From Streptomyces malachitofuscus (lineage in GTDB: Bacteria; Actinomycetota; Actinomycetes; Streptomycetales; Streptomycetaceae): a stretch of DNA of 64,000 bases. This document shows positions 56,008-63,901 of this stretch, piece by piece. The notes beneath the pieces are model-generated. The model worked only from the letters and a program-made list of their open reading frames with translations. It did not search any database and had not been told where the DNA came from. Position numbers and translations under genes: made by a program. The stretch is taken from positions 558,001 to 622,000 of the forward strand of contig NZ_BMUF01000001.1 in the NCBI RefSeq assembly GCF_014650055.1, written 5' to 3'. Each line of letters begins with the position of its first letter. Positions within the stretch are counted from its first letter, which is position 1.

Positions 56008-56568
56008 ATGAGTGACAGAGGCGCTGAGCGAGGCATCAAAAGGCCGAAGCGTAAAGGGTCAGGAATTCAGCTACCTCCGCCGCTGCCGGAGGCTGCAGAT
56101 TCGGTGGGTGTGCTCATGCACTACTTGGATTTCTATGAAGAGGAATACGCCAAGACTCGCCTGACGGCAAAGAACAGGTTCAAGTACGTCACCCTGTGGA
56201 ACTCCTTCGCCGCCGCTCTCATTGCCCTGACCGGGGCGATAGTTGCCGTTTGGAACTCAACCTGGCTCGGTCTGGTCAGCACGGCCCTCGCTGGGTCGAT
56301 CGGCATTGCGAACGCGTGGGACGGGATGTTCCGGGAACGGGAATTATGGATTCAGCGTAGCGAAATGCTGGGTCAACTGCAGCTGGTCAAGAGAACAGTA
56401 CAGTTCCGCCTTGCCGCCGAAGGGAATCGCGAAGACGCAGCGAGGGACGGGTTCGAGATGATGAACACCGTGATGTCGCGGGACCTGGAAGGCTGGATGG
56501 GGTTACGGCAGGAAAACTCGCAAGGAACAACGACGCCTCGACCCTCCGTGGACGGCACCTCGGCTTGA
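56008..56568 (+). CDS. DUF4231/SLATT-domain two-helix membrane protein
   Basis: A 186-residue protein: basic N-terminus, a helical lead-in (HYLDFYEEEYAKTR), two adjacent membrane helices at ~64-83 and ~86-104, and a charged C-terminal helix (RERELWIQRSEMLGQL). This is the layout of DUF4231/SLATT proteins, predicted pore-forming effectors often linked to nucleotide-signal or other defence modules. No nucleotide cyclase is next to it. It contains two TTA codons (56344 and 56503; L113 and L166), rare in Streptomyces and dependent on the bldA tRNA. A leaderless promoter precedes it. Confidence 0.82.
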   Translation: MSDRGAERGIKRPKRKGSGIQLPPPLPEAADSVGVLMHYLDFYEEEYAKTRLTAKNRFKYVTLWNSFAAALIALTGAIVAVWNSTWLGLVSTALAGSIGIANAWDGMFRERELWIQRSEMLGQLQLVKRTVQFRLAAEGNREDAARDGFEMMNTVMSRDLEGWMGLRQENSQGTTTPRPSVDGTSA

Positions 56569-56646
56569 CGAATGCACGACGTGGCTGGCCCCCGGGGTGT
56601 CCGTGACGGAGGGCGCCGCAGGCGCGAGCAGCAATGCCGCAGGGTG

Positions 56647-56838
56647 CTACAGCAGGTGGTCGGCCTTACCGGCCTTGATGTCGGTGATGAGGGTGCGCAG
56701 GGCGTCCAGGGAGTCGGTGAGGTAGCGGTCCTCCTGGCCCTTGACGGCTATGTAGCCGTTGCCATCGGCGTCGACGCCGAGGCGGAAGCACGAGCTGCCC
56801 TCGGCACAGAAGGGCGGTTCCCAGCTGATGTCGGGCAT
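56647..56838 (-). CDS. DUF397-type small protein
   Basis: A 63-residue protein with GSSCFRLGVDADGNGYIAVKG and a C-terminal helix (DALRTLITDIKAGK), matching DUF397. Start ATG 56838 has GAGGAG at five bases. It lies nine bases downstream of the XRE regulator gene. DUF397 proteins are usually paired with XRE/DUF5753 regulators in Streptomyces (BldB-like small proteins); the mechanism is not established. Confidence 0.87.
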   Translation of the reverse strand: MPDISWEPPFCAEGSSCFRLGVDADGNGYIAVKGQEDRYLTDSLDALRTLITDIKAGKADHLL

Positions 56839-56847
56839 GGGCACTCC

Positions 56848-57696
56848 TCACAGTTGGCGTGAGATGTCGCGAATGAAGTCTCTGGACTGCTCTGGCGGCA
56901 GAGCCAGACTTTCCAACAGATCGAGTTGTGCCCGGTACTTCGCCACCTGACCTTCGGCGTGAAGGAAGGTGGGTCCGTGGGAGCTGTCCACCTGCACGGT
57001 GTCGAGCTGCGGTACGGGCCCTTCGATGTGGACGACCGTCTGCCCGGCACCAGGAAAGGCACCGTGAGCGAACGGCAGAACGAGCACCGTGACGTTCTCC
57101 CGCTCAGAGACCTCCAGCAGGTACTCCAGCTGCGCGCGGGCCACGTCGGTACCGCCGAACTGCATCCGCAGCGCGGCCTCGTGGATGACCGCGACGTACG
57201 GGACCGCCCCGTCGCCGGTGATCACATGCTGACGTTCGGCACGCAGTGCGAGTCGCAGTGCAACCTCATGCTCTGGCAAGGGAGGAACCGCGGCCCGGAA
57301 AATGGCCATCGCCTGTTCCGAGGTCTGGAGGATGCCCGGCACATGCACGGTGTTGGCGCCGCGCATGCGCACGGCGTGGCTCTCCGTCTCCGCGATGTCC
57401 AGCAAGCCTTGGGGCAGGATGCCCCGGTAGCGCTCCCACCAGCCGGTACTGGCCTGAGCCATCTCGACGAGCGCCTCGATGTACGCCTCATCGGTCACAT
57501 CACAGTTGCATGCCAAGGTGCGCAGGCGGTCGGCGCTGATCCCCCGGACTCCGGACTCGATGTTGGAGATCTTGCCTCGGTCCATACCCAGCAGCCCCGC
57601 CGCGAACTCTGCTGACATCCCTGCCACAGTACGGATGCGCCGTAGCTCACTTCCCAGCCGCTTCTGTCGTTCTGTGGGGGTCTTCCTCGGGGGCAT
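56848..57696 (-). CDS. XRE family regulator with DUF5753 domain
   Basis: A 282-residue regulator: N-terminal helix-turn-helix at ~14-70 (LGSELRRIRTVAGMSAEFAAGLLG; RGKISNIESG) and the DUF5753 sensor-like domain (VPGILQTSEQAMAIF; VVHIEGPVPQLDTVQ). It forms an operon with the DUF397 gene and is divergent from an ATP-binding gene that carries a frameshift. Such trios are abundant in Streptomyces and influence development or secondary metabolism. Confidence 0.93.
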   Translation of the reverse strand: MPPRKTPTERQKRLGSELRRIRTVAGMSAEFAAGLLGMDRGKISNIESGVRGISADRLRTLACNCDVTDEAYIEALVEMAQASTGWWERYRGILPQGLLDIAETESHAVRMRGANTVHVPGILQTSEQAMAIFRAAVPPLPEHEVALRLALRAERQHVITGDGAVPYVAVIHEAALRMQFGGTDVARAQLEYLLEVSERENVTVLVLPFAHGAFPGAGQTVVHIEGPVPQLDTVQVDSSHGPTFLHAEGQVAKYRAQLDLLESLALPPEQSRDFIRDISRQL

Positions 57697-57951
57697 GCGT
57701 TCCTTCCATCCGGGACAGGCGACCGCTCGGTGGCCCTAGGAGCCCGCCCTACCCCTCCGTGGTGAATTCCCTGGGCCGGGTGGGAAATTCACCCCCCACT
57801 CCTCTACTGTCAGTATCGCGCAAGCTACACACCGCAACGTCGGAAGTGCAGCGCGCGAGCACGCCCGCCTGCCCTGGGACGGGTGTGCCCGCGACCAGGG
57901 CGGCAGGGCCACCGGCGACCCCAAACCTTCCCCACCGCACTGGAGTTCGCC

Positions 57952-58330
57952 ATGCCCGATATCCCCCACCTCCGTACGGAGGGCCCGCCAAGCCGTCGCG
58001 AAGTCACTGCCACGAGCCCTCCGCCCGCACCTGAGGGATGACTTGGGCCTACTCACCTCCGAACTGGTCACCAACGCCATCCGCCACGGAACCCTCAGGG
58101 AGGACGAGGATCTGATCGAACTCGTCCTGTGGCCGGCCGACGACCACTACTGGCTGGCCGTCTCCGACCCCGGCACCGGCGAGCCCGAACTGACGCACCC
58201 AGCCACGGATTCGGAGAACGGCCGCGGCCTACTCCTCGTCGACCACCTAGCCACCGCCTGGACCGTCCGCCCCCGCCCCACCCACGGAACATCCGTGATC
58301 GCAGGCCTCGCCCTCCGCCAAGCCGGTTGA
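57952..58330 (+). pseudogene. RsbW-like ATP-binding protein gene with a single-base frameshift
   Basis: ATG 57952 has GGAG six bases upstream, but its frame ends after 29 codons. The adjacent frame encodes a full histidine-kinase-like ATPase (TSVRRARQAVAKSLPRAL; N box SELVTNAIRHG; SDPGTGEP; GRGLLLVDHLA; HGTSVIAGL) with no start codon before TTG 58043. Removing one C from the C5 run at 57963-57967 joins them: MPDIPTSVRRARQAV, giving 125 residues. The intact form would be the ATPase of the XRE/DUF397 trio. Either a real frameshift or an assembly error in a homopolymer. Confidence 0.8.
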
Positions 58331-58478
58331 CCTGGCCAAGCGTTCGGTGGCCCCTGTCGAACAGCCGGTCCTGAGGAACGTGCTGACCCGACCGGCAGAA
58401 CATACGACTGAGAGCACCCGAGCATGCCGAGGCCCCTGGCATCCACCACGGGCCTCGGCATCTTCCAGGTGTGCCCGC

Positions 58479-58898
58479 TCAGAACGCTGGTTCCCCGGTG
58501 TCCTCCGTCGGGAGTCGCCGTGCGCGGGTGCCGAAGGGGTTGTCGATGACATACCGCCAGCGGCCGTCCGGACCCCGCCGGGCGATGTCAGTGGCGGTGC
58601 CCTCGACGTGCACGGCCTGCCCCTCCCGGCTGGTCCCGTCGATGACCCAGTCGACGATGAGCAGCGCCACGTCACCGCTGCGATACACATGCCGCGGCAC
58701 GACGGCAATGGGAACCCCGAGCTTTTGCAGGCGGCTGTTTGCGGCATGCAGGTCCGAGCCGGTCGCCGGTGCTCCCGGCCGCGGGACCAGCACGGCAGCG
58801 TCCTCGTAAACCTGCGCCAACGCAGCGGCGTCGCCACTGTTGAACCGCTCGGCGAACACTGCGGGCACATCTTCGGGCCGATCGGCCAGGACTCGCAT
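58479..58898 (-). CDS. NTF2-like (SnoaL/DUF4440-type) protein
   Basis: A 139-residue cone-fold protein with the family segments AVFAERFNSGDAAALAQVYE and TSREGQAVHVEGTATDIARR followed by GRWRYVIDNP. Members include small isomerases, hydrolases and stand-alone binding proteins; no catalytic residue can be fixed. Start ATG 58898; ribosome site weak. Divergent from an HxlR regulator 63 bases away, which probably controls it. Confidence 0.85.
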   Translation of the reverse strand: MRVLADRPEDVPAVFAERFNSGDAAALAQVYEDAAVLVPRPGAPATGSDLHAANSRLQKLGVPIAVVPRHVYRSGDVALLIVDWVIDGTSREGQAVHVEGTATDIARRGPDGRWRYVIDNPFGTRARRLPTEDTGEPAF

Positions 58899-58961
58899 GA
58901 TCGACAGACATCCTTCCGGACCGGGAAAATCGCAATGCCCCACACGCTAGGAGGCCATCTC

Positions 58962-59390
58962 GTGACTCACCGAACGGTTGGTCACCCGGCAGGGCTCCCC
59001 GACGACCCGCGCGCGAACGTGACCGCGCCCACCCTCGAGTGCCCGGTGGAGATCACCCTTGCGGCACTGCACGGCCGCTGGACGACGCTGGTGGTTCGCG
59101 AACTGCTGCGTGGCGACCGCTTCTACAGCGAACTGCGCACGGCCCTGCCCGCGCTGTCGGACAAGGTGCTGTCCGACCGCCTGGCACAGCTCGCCGAGGC
59201 CGGCGTCGTCGAACGCGACCGCCGCCCGGGCTGGCCACCGCGAGTGCGCTACGCCCTCACCCCGAGCGGACACCGCCTCGGCCCTGTCCTCCAGGCTCTG
59301 TGGGACTGGGGAGTGGAGGTGTCGGCGCGCGACATCGGGCCGGACGTCGCCAATCCGCGCATCGATGACTTGCTGCGCCAGTACGAATAG
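58962..59390 (+). CDS. HxlR family transcriptional regulator
   Basis: A 142-residue winged-helix regulator: CPVEITLAALHGRWTTLVVRELL, FYSELRTALPALSDKVLSDRLAQL in the recognition region, and RRPGWPPRVRYALTPSG in the wing. The GTG at 58962 has AGGAGG at seven bases and decides the start; the long open frame upstream is leader. HxlR proteins often respond to aldehydes or redox stress and regulate a divergent enzyme gene, here the NTF2-like gene. Confidence 0.93.
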   Translation: MTHRTVGHPAGLPDDPRANVTAPTLECPVEITLAALHGRWTTLVVRELLRGDRFYSELRTALPALSDKVLSDRLAQLAEAGVVERDRRPGWPPRVRYALTPSGHRLGPVLQALWDWGVEVSARDIGPDVANPRIDDLLRQYE

Positions 59391-59454
59391 GCATCCCTGC
59401 CCCCCTCCGAGGCTCCTGATATCACGCCCTGAGGCCCAATCGGTGCTCTGCGTC

Positions 59455-60120
59455 TCAGCTCGTCGGATAGCCGATCTCCGCAATGTCCTCCGAGAGATCC
59501 AGCAGGACGGTTTCCGAGCTCAACGCGCGGACCACTTCTTCGGTCAGCGGGTGGGAAGAGAAGACGTGACGAACGGCGTCCAGGTCGACCGGGACCTCGT
59601 AGTAATCCTCGGCCCATCGCTGAAACGCCTCCGGGGTGCGATCCACCAACAGTTGGAAGAGGTATCCGGCACCGTCCGGATCTTCTGTCGCCGCATCGGG
59701 AAAATCGATCGTTCCCGCCTTCCAACGGTCGTCGACTGTCTCGCGCCACGTACAGGCAGTGACGAGAGGCATCCCGTCCTCGTCAGAGAACGCCGGCTCT
59801 TCGACATACGGCCGGAAGACCTCAGGAACCTCGTCGAGCACTCCAGGCCATGGACCGTCCTCCGCATATGGAGTCATGGGTGATTCGTGATCGAATCCCC
59901 GCACGTAGACGCCGGCGGGTGAGAAAACGATCGAGTACTCGTCGCCCGATCCGTTCCGCATCGAGGCCATCGACTCCGTCTCGGACCAGTGGTCGTCGAA
60001 GAAGTGGCGACGGCTCTCCCGCTCAGGGCTCAGGACTGCCTCCAGGACGGCCATGGAGCGGCAGTGTTCCCGGAGAACTGCTATCTCAGGCAGGTGTCGA
60101 GCAACATCATGAACGGTCAT
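59455..60120 (-). CDS. Conserved hypothetical protein of actinomycetes
   Basis: A 221-residue acidic protein from ATG 60120 (MTVHDVARHLPEIAVLREHC), with YSIVFSPAGVYVRGFDHESP and a C-terminal stretch ending DLSEDIAEIGYP. I recall similar stand-alone proteins in Streptomyces but no function or named domain. A TTG at 60132 has a better spaced GGAGG and would add four residues. No membrane segment or signal peptide. Last gene of the accessory block before the tRNA. Confidence 0.72.
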   Translation of the reverse strand: MTVHDVARHLPEIAVLREHCRSMAVLEAVLSPERESRRHFFDDHWSETESMASMRNGSGDEYSIVFSPAGVYVRGFDHESPMTPYAEDGPWPGVLDEVPEVFRPYVEEPAFSDEDGMPLVTACTWRETVDDRWKAGTIDFPDAATEDPDGAGYLFQLLVDRTPEAFQRWAEDYYEVPVDLDAVRHVFSSHPLTEEVVRALSSETVLLDLSEDIAEIGYPTS

Positions 60121-60245
60121 CCGCTCATCCAAGCGCACGCCTCCGAGACATCAGGCTCCTGCCTGCCGGGTGACTGTCGCACCGGACCCTTGGGGCCCTC
60201 ACACACCTTCCTACGCTGGATGCTGAGAATCTTGCCCAAAAACTA

Positions 60246-60273
60246 TTGACCCGGTGCATACCTGTATTAATCT
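60246..60273 (+). promoter_or_regulatory. Strong-looking promoter upstream of a non-coding stretch
   Basis: TTGACC (60246-60251) and TAATCT (60268-60273), 16 bases apart, in an AT-rich patch. No convincing coding gene follows. Confidence 0.55.
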
Positions 60274-60279
60274 GATGAG

Positions 60280-60485
60280 TAAGCCATAACACCGGAAGAG
60301 CCACAAAGCCGGTCAGGACGTCTAGTCGGCGGAGTGACTTGGACAGGATGTGGTGTAGGCCCCCGGCAAGCCGGCGCGATACCGGAGTGACGGTGACGAC
60401 TGAAACTCCAGGACACGTGCAGCACTACCGGGGACTGCTTTGCTATCGGAGCCTTCGCACCGCCGGATTGCGGTGCGAGGGCTCT
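60280..60485 (+). ncRNA. Candidate structured non-coding RNA
   Basis: From the expected start of the upstream promoter (about 60280) to the end of a 14-bp stem (60450-60463 with 60470-60483; one G.U pair; extendable by two pairs). Inside is a CCGG-CAAG-CCGG hairpin (60363-60374) and a GGAGT/ACTCC pairing further on. No known RNA family recognised. This is a prediction from promoter plus structure only. Confidence 0.35.
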
Positions 60486-60630
60486 GGCATGACCGCGAAG
60501 CCGCCCGTCTGGGTGTGCAGAGATCGAGATCGACGGCGGGAATCGAGTGCGTCCCGAGTGTCCGACCCCTAGAGCTGTAGGGGCTCACCTGCGACGACCG
60601 CTCCGAGCGACCCATGCCTGCACATACGCG

Positions 60631-60670
60631 AAGACCCCGTTCTCAGCGTTTCCGCTGGCGACGGGGTCTT
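60631..60670 (-). terminator. Terminator of the tRNA-Arg gene
   Basis: 10-bp outer arms AAGACCCCGT (60631-60640) and ACGGGGTCTT (60661-60670), with a nested CAGCG-TTTC-CGCTG stem, 18 bases beyond the tRNA 3' end. Confidence 0.85.
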
Positions 60671-60688
60671 GGACACACTTGCACAGTG

Positions 60689-60760
60689 TGCCCCCGGCAG
60701 GATTCGAACCTGCGCACACGGCTCCGGAGGCCGTTGCTCTATCCCCTGAGCTACGGGGGC
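60689..60760 (-). tRNA. tRNA-Arg (anticodon CCG)
   Basis: On the minus strand a 72-base cloverleaf: acceptor GCCCCCG pairs with CGGGGGC, D stem GCTC/GAGC, anticodon stem ACGGC/GCCGT around loop CTCCGGA (anticodon CCG, reading CGG), T arm GCAGG-TTCGAAT-CCTGC, discriminator A. CCA is not encoded. Its 3' end faces the accessory block at 53.3-60.6 kb. Confidence 0.97.
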
Positions 60761-60935
60761 GTGTCGTCTGCGTGGTGATCGCGGCGACGGGTAGAACACT
60801 ACCAGTTCCTCAGGGGTGGTCAGGAACCCGTTTTCGCAGCAGGCGGGGTCGGTCCGGAGTGCGGTGGGTCGCTCGTGCGAGGCGGAAGTGGGGAAACGCC
60901 GGACGCGGTGGCCGGTCCGGACCTACTCTCGAGTT

Positions 60936-61370
60936 GTGCCAGGCACGTCGGGCCGGGTTCTTGTTGTGGACGACAACAAGGTCATCCGGCAGTTGATCAG
61001 GGTCAACCTCGAGCTGGAGGGCATCGAGGTCGTGACCGCGGCCGACGGTGCCGAGTGTCTGGAAGTCGTTCACCAGGTGCGACCCGACCTCGTCACCCTC
61101 GATGTCGTCATGCCGAGGCTCGACGGTCTGCGGACCGCCGGTCGACTGCGTGCCGATCCGCGGACGCGTGACATTCCGCTCGTCATCGTCAGTGCCTGCA
61201 CCCAGCAGGAGGTGGAGAGGGGGCTGGACGTCGGTGTTGACGCCGTGCTGGCCAAGCCCTTCGATCCTCAGGAACTCGTCCGGCTCGTTCAGGGGTTGAT
61301 CGTGGATTCTCGCGGGCGGGTGCGCGGGCACGGGGACGCCGAGCCGGCCGCCGGGCACGCCGGAGGGTGA
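60936..61370 (+). CDS. Stand-alone receiver-domain response regulator
   Basis: A 144-residue CheY-like protein: VVDD at 10-13, phospho-acceptor D56 (LVTLDVVMP), serine in VIVSAC, lysine in VLAKPFDP, then a short polar tail. No output domain. GTG 60936 gives the receiver start directly; TACTCT lies six bases before it, so the mRNA may be leaderless. No kinase is adjacent, so its phosphodonor is encoded elsewhere. Confidence 0.9.
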   Translation: MPGTSGRVLVVDDNKVIRQLIRVNLELEGIEVVTAADGAECLEVVHQVRPDLVTLDVVMPRLDGLRTAGRLRADPRTRDIPLVIVSACTQQEVERGLDVGVDAVLAKPFDPQELVRLVQGLIVDSRGRVRGHGDAEPAAGHAGG

Positions 61371-61445
61371 GGACGGGCAGTCCACGGGCGTCCACATCCC
61401 GGAATCGCCGCCAAACCCGTTCGCCTACCCACCCCCCTCCTCCCC

Positions 61446-61457
61446 TACGCTTGTCCC
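61446..61457 (+). promoter_or_regulatory. -10 element at leaderless spacing before nrtL
   Basis: TACGCT (61446-61451) followed by six bases and GTG 61458, with no ribosome site. A matching -35 is not clear. Confidence 0.4.
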
Positions 61458-62492
61458 GTGACCCCCGTCGAGCTCTCCCGCACCGTGCTGCTCGCGGTGC
61501 GCCGTGCCGTCGACGAGGGGGAACTGAACGTGGCTCCGCCCGAGCGGGTCGTCGTCGCGCCTCCGGGGCCCGGGGGGTGCGGGGACTACGCCACCAACGT
61601 CGCCCTCCAGCTCGCCGGCCCGGCCGGACAGCCGGCGCACCGCGTCGCCGAAATGCTGCGGGAGCGTCTGCTCGGCGCCGGCGGGATCAGCGACGTCGTG
61701 GTCACCGGGCCCGGGTTCATCAACATCTCCCTCGGGGGTGCCGCGCCCGTCGAGGTCGTGCGTGAGGTGCTGCGGTGCGGGGGCCGGTACGGGCACGGTG
61801 ACTCTCTTGCCGGGGAGGGTGTCGTACGGCTGGTCGCGGCCCGTGAAGTGCGTGCCGTTGTTCATCTTGATGTCGTCGCTCGGCTTCTCCGGTCGCAGGG
61901 TGCCCTCGTGCGCGCCGAGTGCGCGGGGCCGCTCCAGGCCCAGTGGGGGAGTGTCCTGGGCGTACGGGTCGACAGCGTCTCCGACGCGAACGTCGACATC
62001 GGCATCCGGCCCGTTCCCTCGCCCGCCGATCCCAGTCCCCTCGGTCGGGACGCCGCCCGCTGGGCCCTGCTGCATCCCGCGCCCCACGACCGGCCCCGGA
62101 TCGGGGACGAGCATCTGGTGCAGCGTGAGAGCAATCCATTGTTCCGGGTGCGGTACGCGCATGCCCGGAGCCGGGCGGTTGTGCGTAATGCCGCAGATGT
62201 GGGGTTCGGGCCCGAGCCGGGGGCCGTCGACGCGCCGGCGCTGCACCAGGCCCTCGCCGACCACCCCCGCGTTCTTCTCGGCGCCGCCACCCACCGTGCG
62301 CCCGACCGGCTCGCCCGGCATCTCGTCGCCGTCGCCGATGCCGTACTGCCGTGGCTTCCCGCCGTGCTGCCCCTGGGTGAGGAGAAACCCTCGGCCGCCC
62401 ACCGTGCCCGGCTCGCCCTCGCCGAAGCCGCCGGGACGGTGCTGGCCGGTGGCCTTTCCCTGCTCGGCATCGACGCACCCGATCATCTCTAG
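61458..62492 (+). CDS. nrtL: ArgS-related anticodon-binding protein NrtL
   Basis: A 344-residue protein resembling arginyl-tRNA synthetase at both ends: an ArgS N-terminal additional domain ([32 protein letters not shown]) and a C-terminal DALR anticodon-binding domain ([18 protein letters not shown]). The central HIGH and KMSKS catalytic core is missing, so it cannot charge tRNA by itself. In Streptomyces this gene regularly precedes lysA. It lies 0.7 kb from a tRNA-Arg gene. Its role is not established. Stop to lysA start is 17 bases, so they are probably co-transcribed. Confidence 0.9.
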   Translation: MTPVELSRTVLLAVRRAVDEGELNVAPPERVVVAPPGPGGCGDYATNVALQLAGPAGQPAHRVAEMLRERLLGAGGISDVVVTGPGFINISLGGAAPVEVVREVLRCGGRYGHGDSLAGEGVVRLVAAREVRAVVHLDVVARLLRSQGALVRAECAGPLQAQWGSVLGVRVDSVSDANVDIGIRPVPSPADPSPLGRDAARWALLHPAPHDRPRIGDEHLVQRESNPLFRVRYAHARSRAVVRNAADVGFGPEPGAVDAPALHQALADHPRVLLGAATHRAPDRLARHLVAVADAVLPWLPAVLPLGEEKPSAAHRARLALAEAAGTVLAGGLSLLGIDAPDHL

Positions 62493-62509
62493 GAAGCCCA
62501 AGACCAGCC

Positions 62510-63901
62510 ATGAGCCGTTCCGCACACCCCGCCGGGCCCCGTCACGCCGATGTCCTCCCCGAGGGGCACTACTCCGCACCGCCCGCCGATCTCAACGCCC
62601 TCGACCCCAAGGTGTGGTCCGAGACCGTCACCCGCACCGACGACGGTGTGCTCACCGTCGGCGGGATCGACGTCAAGCGGCTCGCCGAGGAGTTCGGCAC
62701 CCCCGCCTACTTCCTCGACGAGGACGACTTCCGGGCCCGGGCGCGGGCCTGGCGCACCGCGTTCGGGAACGACGCCGACGTGTTCTACGCCGGCAAGGCG
62801 TTCCTGTCCCGGGCCGTCGTGCGCTGGCTGCACGAGGAGGGGCTGAACCTGGACGTGTGTTCCGGTGGGGAGCTGGCCACCGCGCTGTCGGCCGGGATGC
62901 CCGCCGAGCGGATCGCCTTCCACGGGAACAACAAGTCCGTGGGCGAGATCCGGCGGGCCGTCGAGGCCGGGGTCGGGCGGATCGTGCTCGACTCGTTCCA
63001 GGAGATCGTCAGGGTCGCGCACATCGCGCAGGAGCTCGGCACGCGGCAGCGGGTGCAGATTCGTATCACCGTCGGTGTCGAGGCGCACACGCACGAGTTC
63101 ATCGCCACCGCGCACGAGGACCAGAAGTTCGGGATTCCGCTGGCCGGCGGGCAGGCCGCCGAGGCCGTGCGGCGGGCGCTGAAGCTCGACGGGCTGGAGC
63201 TCATCGGGATCCACTCGCACATCGGGTCGCAGATCTTCGACATGTCGGGCTTCGAGGTGGCCGCGCACCGGGTCGTCGGGCTGCTCAAGGACATCCGTGA
63301 CGAGCACGGCGTCGAACTGCCCGAGATCGACCTCGGGGGCGGGCTCGGCATCGCGTACACCAGTGACGACGACCCCCGTGAGCCGCACGAGATCGCCAAG
63401 GCGCTGACCGAGATCGTCACCCGGGAGTGCGAGAGCGCGCGGCTGAGCACGCCGCGGATCTCGGTCGAGCCCGGGCGCGCCGTCGTGGGGCCGACCGCGT
63501 TCACGCTCTACGAGGTCGGCACGGTCAAGCAGCTCGACGGGCTGCGGACGTACGTCTCCGTCGACGGGGGGATGTCGGACAACATCCGCACCGCCCTGTA
63601 CGACGCCCAGTACAGCGTCTCCCTGGTCTCCCGCAGCTCCGACGCCGAGCCGATGCTCTGCCGGGTCGTCGGCAAGCACTGCGAGAGCGGGGACATCGTG
63701 GTGAAGGACGCCTTCCTGCCGGGGGACCTGGCGCCGGGCGACCTCATCGCCGTGCCGGCGACCGGGGCGTACTGCCGGTCCATGGCCAGCAACTACAACC
63801 ATGTGCTCCGTCCGCCGGTCGTCGCCGTGCGCGGCGGCGAGGCGCGGGTCATCGTCCGGCGGGAGACGGAGGAGGATCTGCTCCGGCTCGATGTCGGATA
63901 G
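62510..63901 (+). CDS. lysA: Diaminopimelate decarboxylase
   Basis: A 463-residue PLP enzyme that makes lysine from meso-diaminopimelate in the last step of lysine biosynthesis. The PLP-binding lysine is K96 (FYAGKAF); [19 protein letters not shown] and the dimer-interface CESGD motif are present. N-terminal ~40 residues form the usual actinobacterial extension. It follows nrtL; in Streptomyces homoserine dehydrogenase and threonine genes normally come next, beyond the window edge. No attenuator or lysine riboswitch is seen in the 17-base gap. Confidence 0.97.
   Translation: MSRSAHPAGPRHADVLPEGHYSAPPADLNALDPKVWSETVTRTDDGVLTVGGIDVKRLAEEFGTPAYFLDEDDFRARARAWRTAFGNDADVFYAGKAFLSRAVVRWLHEEGLNLDVCSGGELATALSAGMPAERIAFHGNNKSVGEIRRAVEAGVGRIVLDSFQEIVRVAHIAQELGTRQRVQIRITVGVEAHTHEFIATAHEDQKFGIPLAGGQAAEAVRRALKLDGLELIGIHSHIGSQIFDMSGFEVAAHRVVGLLKDIRDEHGVELPEIDLGGGLGIAYTSDDDPREPHEIAKALTEIVTRECESARLSTPRISVEPGRAVVGPTAFTLYEVGTVKQLDGLRTYVSVDGGMSDNIRTALYDAQYSVSLVSRSSDAEPMLCRVVGKHCESGDIVVKDAFLPGDLAPGDLIAVPATGAYCRSMASNYNHVLRPPVVAVRGGEARVIVRRETEEDLLRLDVG

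Larger units (their letters stand above)
60121..60688. other. Non-coding region between accessory block and tRNA-Arg
   Basis: About 570 bases. It holds an AT-rich promoter (60246-60273), a run of hairpins, a long G.U-tolerant stem (60448-60485), a small hairpin CCCCTA/TAGGGG at about 60569-60586, and a terminator for the tRNA. The open frame at 60339-60572 has no ribosome site and crosses the long stem, so I do not call it. Confidence 0.6.

Noticed and set aside
58347..58961. Long N-terminal extension of the HxlR gene
   Set aside because: GTG 58962 has an AGGAGG at seven bases and begins the family-typical region; the extension lies opposite the NTF2-like gene.
60339..60572. 77-codon open frame before the tRNA
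   Set aside because: No ribosome site, Arg/Ser-rich product without resemblance to a family, and it runs through a strong stem.
53263..60688. Duplicated attachment site of an integrative element
   Set aside because: I looked for a second copy of the tRNA-Arg 3' end (GATTCGAACC core) at the left border and elsewhere in the window and found none.
62493..62509. Lysine riboswitch or attenuator before lysA
   Set aside because: Only 17 bases separate nrtL and lysA, too short for either.
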